A stretch of DNA of 46,146 bases from Azoarcus sp. (lineage in GTDB: Bacteria; Pseudomonadota; Gammaproteobacteria; Burkholderiales; Rhodocyclaceae): contig JAITVD010000045.1 in NCBI GenBank assembly GCA_031285965.1, forward strand, positions 1-46,146, in the 5' to 3' direction. Shown one piece after another: positions 44,435 through 46,146 of this stretch (its first letter is position 1; the number at the start of each line of letters is the position of its first letter). A model generated the notes under the pieces. The model was not told the origin of the DNA. It searched no databases and worked only from the letters and a program-made list of their open reading frames with translations. The position numbers and the translations under genes are program-made.

Positions 44435-45622
44435 ATGGCTCTGGAAATGATTACAGAACTGCGCCAAGTTAATGAGTGGATTAAGAATGAAAAAGAAGCG
44501 ATAAATATTGCTGAAACATGGTTTCCTCATTATTTTTATCGCGGAGTCAGCGATGGGGATAAACATAAATTGCAGGCATCTGTCTATCGTATAGACGAAG
44601 AAAAAGATGAGAAAGGCAAAGTAAAGTACACAACATGTGCTAACTCTGAAAGTAATCTCTATCAAGAAATGCTAAGTCGGTCACCACATGAATTTTCAAA
44701 TGATAAGACAGTTTTTGAACGTCTTGTTCGTATGCAGCATTATGGACTGAAAACTCGTCTCTTAGATATAACGCTTAATCCGCTTGTGGCGCTATTTTTT
44801 GCCTGCCAAGGGGAAAAAGATGTTGAAGGGTAATTATACTTTTTTGCTGCACTAGGGTATCATGTGAAATTCCAAAATCAATGTAATTTAGGTGACCTAG
44901 AAAATGGAAAAGAAATTAAAAGATATGTTGGCTGTTCAATACAGAAGTTATCTGATGGATTTAGGCAAGTTTTGGAAGTATCAGAACATTCAGATGAAAT
45001 TATAAATAAATTTGCTAAAGAATTAGATAGTTTTCTACCAAAAATATTTTTTTCTCTGTCGACTGACGACTATTTAAAGAAATTAAAAATCGTTGAAAAT
45101 GGTATCCAAAAGTTTCTTGATGAAAAAATTTCAAATGAGTCTTCCGGTTTATACAGAGAGGTAAAGCAAAAAATCGATAAACTAAAGCATGAAAATATAA
45201 AAGAAGTTTGCAGAGATTTAAAACTCGACTTATCGTCACGATATAGTGGCAATAATTTGTACGAATTTTATACCATATTCTACGGTGATCCTGAATATGT
45301 ATTGCCGTCAATGAACAACGAAAGAATTCGTCGGCAGCAGGGAGTTTTTATAATTCACCCGCCTCTTCGTCCAAATACGTTTATTGATGATTTATTAAAA
45401 GAAATCGAAGAGTTATACTTAAACGAGTATGAAATGTATGGTTACACTTCCCCTGTGTCACGCTCTATCAAAATCGGAAATAAAGAAGGGCTTTTGAAGG
45501 AACTTGCCGATGTTGGCATTACACGAGCGTCTCTTTTCCCAGAACTAGATGAACAAGCGAAAGATATTATGGAAAAGTATAAAGAAGAGACACAGCCGCC
45601 ATTCTTCATGAAAAATAAATAA
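44435..45622 (+). pseudogene. FRG-domain protein interrupted by one in-frame ochre codon
   Basis: The FRG domain (named for its FRG motif) occurs in defence-associated proteins; its function is unknown. One continuous frame of 395 codons is broken only by TAA at codon 133 (44831-44833). The first part has HYFYRGVSDGDKHKLQASVYR, NLYQEMLSRSPHEF and LVRMQHYGLKTRLLDITLNPLVALFFAC, all typical FRG blocks; the stop falls just after this. The second part ends with NERIRRQQGVFIIHPPL and ITRASLFPELDEQAKDI, the usual C-terminal blocks. The stretch is much more AT-rich than the flagellar genes, a sign of recent arrival. GGGAGGGG precedes the ATG. A restart at 44864 is possible. Confidence 0.85.
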
Positions 45623-46070
45623 AAATTGAAGCAATCCTGTAGTCGCATGTCAGTGGATTGGCGGGAGTTTGGTCCGGTGCGCACGGGTTAAGCCCGACGA
45701 AAGACCGCCCTCACAAATCAGAGAGGACGAAAGCGAGAGAACTAGGCTGCCGGAGAGCTACGGGAAATGGGTTTCGGGTTCGCGAAGTCGACAACCAGCG
45801 TTACAGCTTTTCAAGCCCTTGTCTGGTGCGAACTTTCGTTCCTTGGGCGCGATGACGGGCTGCCTGCAACGGCATTGAGGCAGGCCGGTCAGCCCGGAAT
45901 GCTTTGGAAGGCAACTGGCATGCCGCCTGCTTCAATATTGGAAAGATCGGCCCCAATTTCCTACCTTGCCATCCGCTCGCAGCATGCCTTGGTGAATTTT
46001 ATGATGATTTCTGTGACATCAGCAACTATGCAGGGTTTAGGCTGTTTTGTCTAAGATTTCAAACAAATGT
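45623..46070 (+). other. Gene-free stretch with RNA-like structure at the right end
   Basis: No convincing gene in ~450 bases. A purine-rich segment (about 45677-45800) starts with GTGCG and has two GACGAAAG copies and several small hairpins. A nested hairpin (GGGCTG...CAGCCC enclosing CCTGC...GCAGG) lies near 45857-45895. GTGCG is how group II introns begin, but no reverse transcriptase or domain V was seen, so this is only a hint of a structured RNA or an intron remnant. A 95-codon frame at 45767-46054 matches nothing and is not called. Confidence 0.3.
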
Positions 46071-46146
46071 CTAAGTCCGTTTCAGGCTGACGGGTTCCGC
46101 GACCGGGATTTCTTTCGACCTCAGGTAGCGCATGTGGGCAGAATCG
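46071..46146 (-). CDS. C-terminal end of an unidentified minus-strand gene
   Basis: Reading inward from the right edge on the minus strand gives HMRYLRSKEIPVAEPVSLKR then threonine and TAG (stop at 46071-46073). GC-rich, codon-like composition suggests a core gene continuing beyond the window, but ~25 residues are too few to identify it. Could be chance. Confidence 0.35.
   Translation of the reverse strand, partial: DSAHMRYLRSKEIPVAEPVSLKRT

Noticed and set aside
45767-46054. 95-codon frame near the right edge
   Set aside because: No ribosome-binding site, no family features, and it lies in an RNA-like stretch.
1-46146. CRISPR array, tRNA or rRNA genes, insertion sequences with transposases
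   Set aside because: No regularly spaced direct repeats, no cloverleaf-like segment, and no transposase motifs were found while reading; a covariance search would be needed to exclude a tRNA fully.

Overview
The window reads as a contig fragment from a Gram-negative betaproteobacterium, probably near Rhodocyclales/Neisseriales. The evidence is a high-GC core with compact, overlapping genes, a yicC / Ser-Thr kinase / PP2C / rph / rdgB block, the EarP-type (arginine-32) EF-P system, a giant four-cassette UvrA, petABC followed by sspA-sspB, and a polar-flagellum block flhF-flhG-fliA-motC-motD. The genus cannot be fixed from the sequence alone.

Layout. 1-8.5 kb: C-terminus of TrkH, a DsrE-like protein and YicC (minus strand), kinase + phosphatase + RNase PH + RdgB + MsbA (plus strand, almost no spacing), then RdgC and an SRPBCC protein (minus strand). 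8.5-8.8 kb: an AT-rich gap with five DnaA-box-like 9-mers. 8.8-10.6 kb: EarP and its substrate EF-P in one uninterrupted reading frame. 10.7-19.1 kb: UvrA2, DsbC, LeuA. 19.5-22.7 kb: a low-GC restriction island (D12-class adenine methyltransferase and AlwI-family endonuclease) followed by a Vsr-type nuclease. 22.9-27.3 kb: cytochrome bc1 complex, SspA, SspB, bacteriohemerythrin. 27.4-35.1 kb: a type I (IC-like) restriction-modification locus carrying a DUF1016 nuclease and a zinc-ribbon protein between hsdM and hsdS. 35.3-39.6 kb: DadA-like dehydrogenase, fructose-bisphosphatase, TamA. 39.7-44.3 kb: flagellar genes. 44.4-46.1 kb: an AT-rich FRG-domain gene, an RNA-like unexplained stretch and the edge of another gene.

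The most notable unit is the type I locus. hsdS is split exactly at a (GA)7 tract; gaining one GA unit restores a 385-residue two-TRD specificity subunit, which is the signature of slipped-strand phase variation. In the same operon hsdR carries one in-frame amber codon and no other damage. As sequenced, the locus should therefore methylate but not cut, with a switchable specificity subunit, which would make it a candidate epigenetic switch (phasevarion-like). The DUF1016 gene in the operon also carries three tandem 36-bp in-frame units, each a near-perfect hairpin. A second defence gene, the FRG protein, is likewise interrupted by a single in-frame stop.

Other points to check: the EarP-EF-P continuous frame (real fusion versus internal start), the DnaA-box cluster (origin, titration site or regulator), a FlhG that has lost its ATPase P-loop, and a single Dam-like methyltransferase paired with an asymmetric-site endonuclease, which makes sense if the site contains the GATC palindrome.
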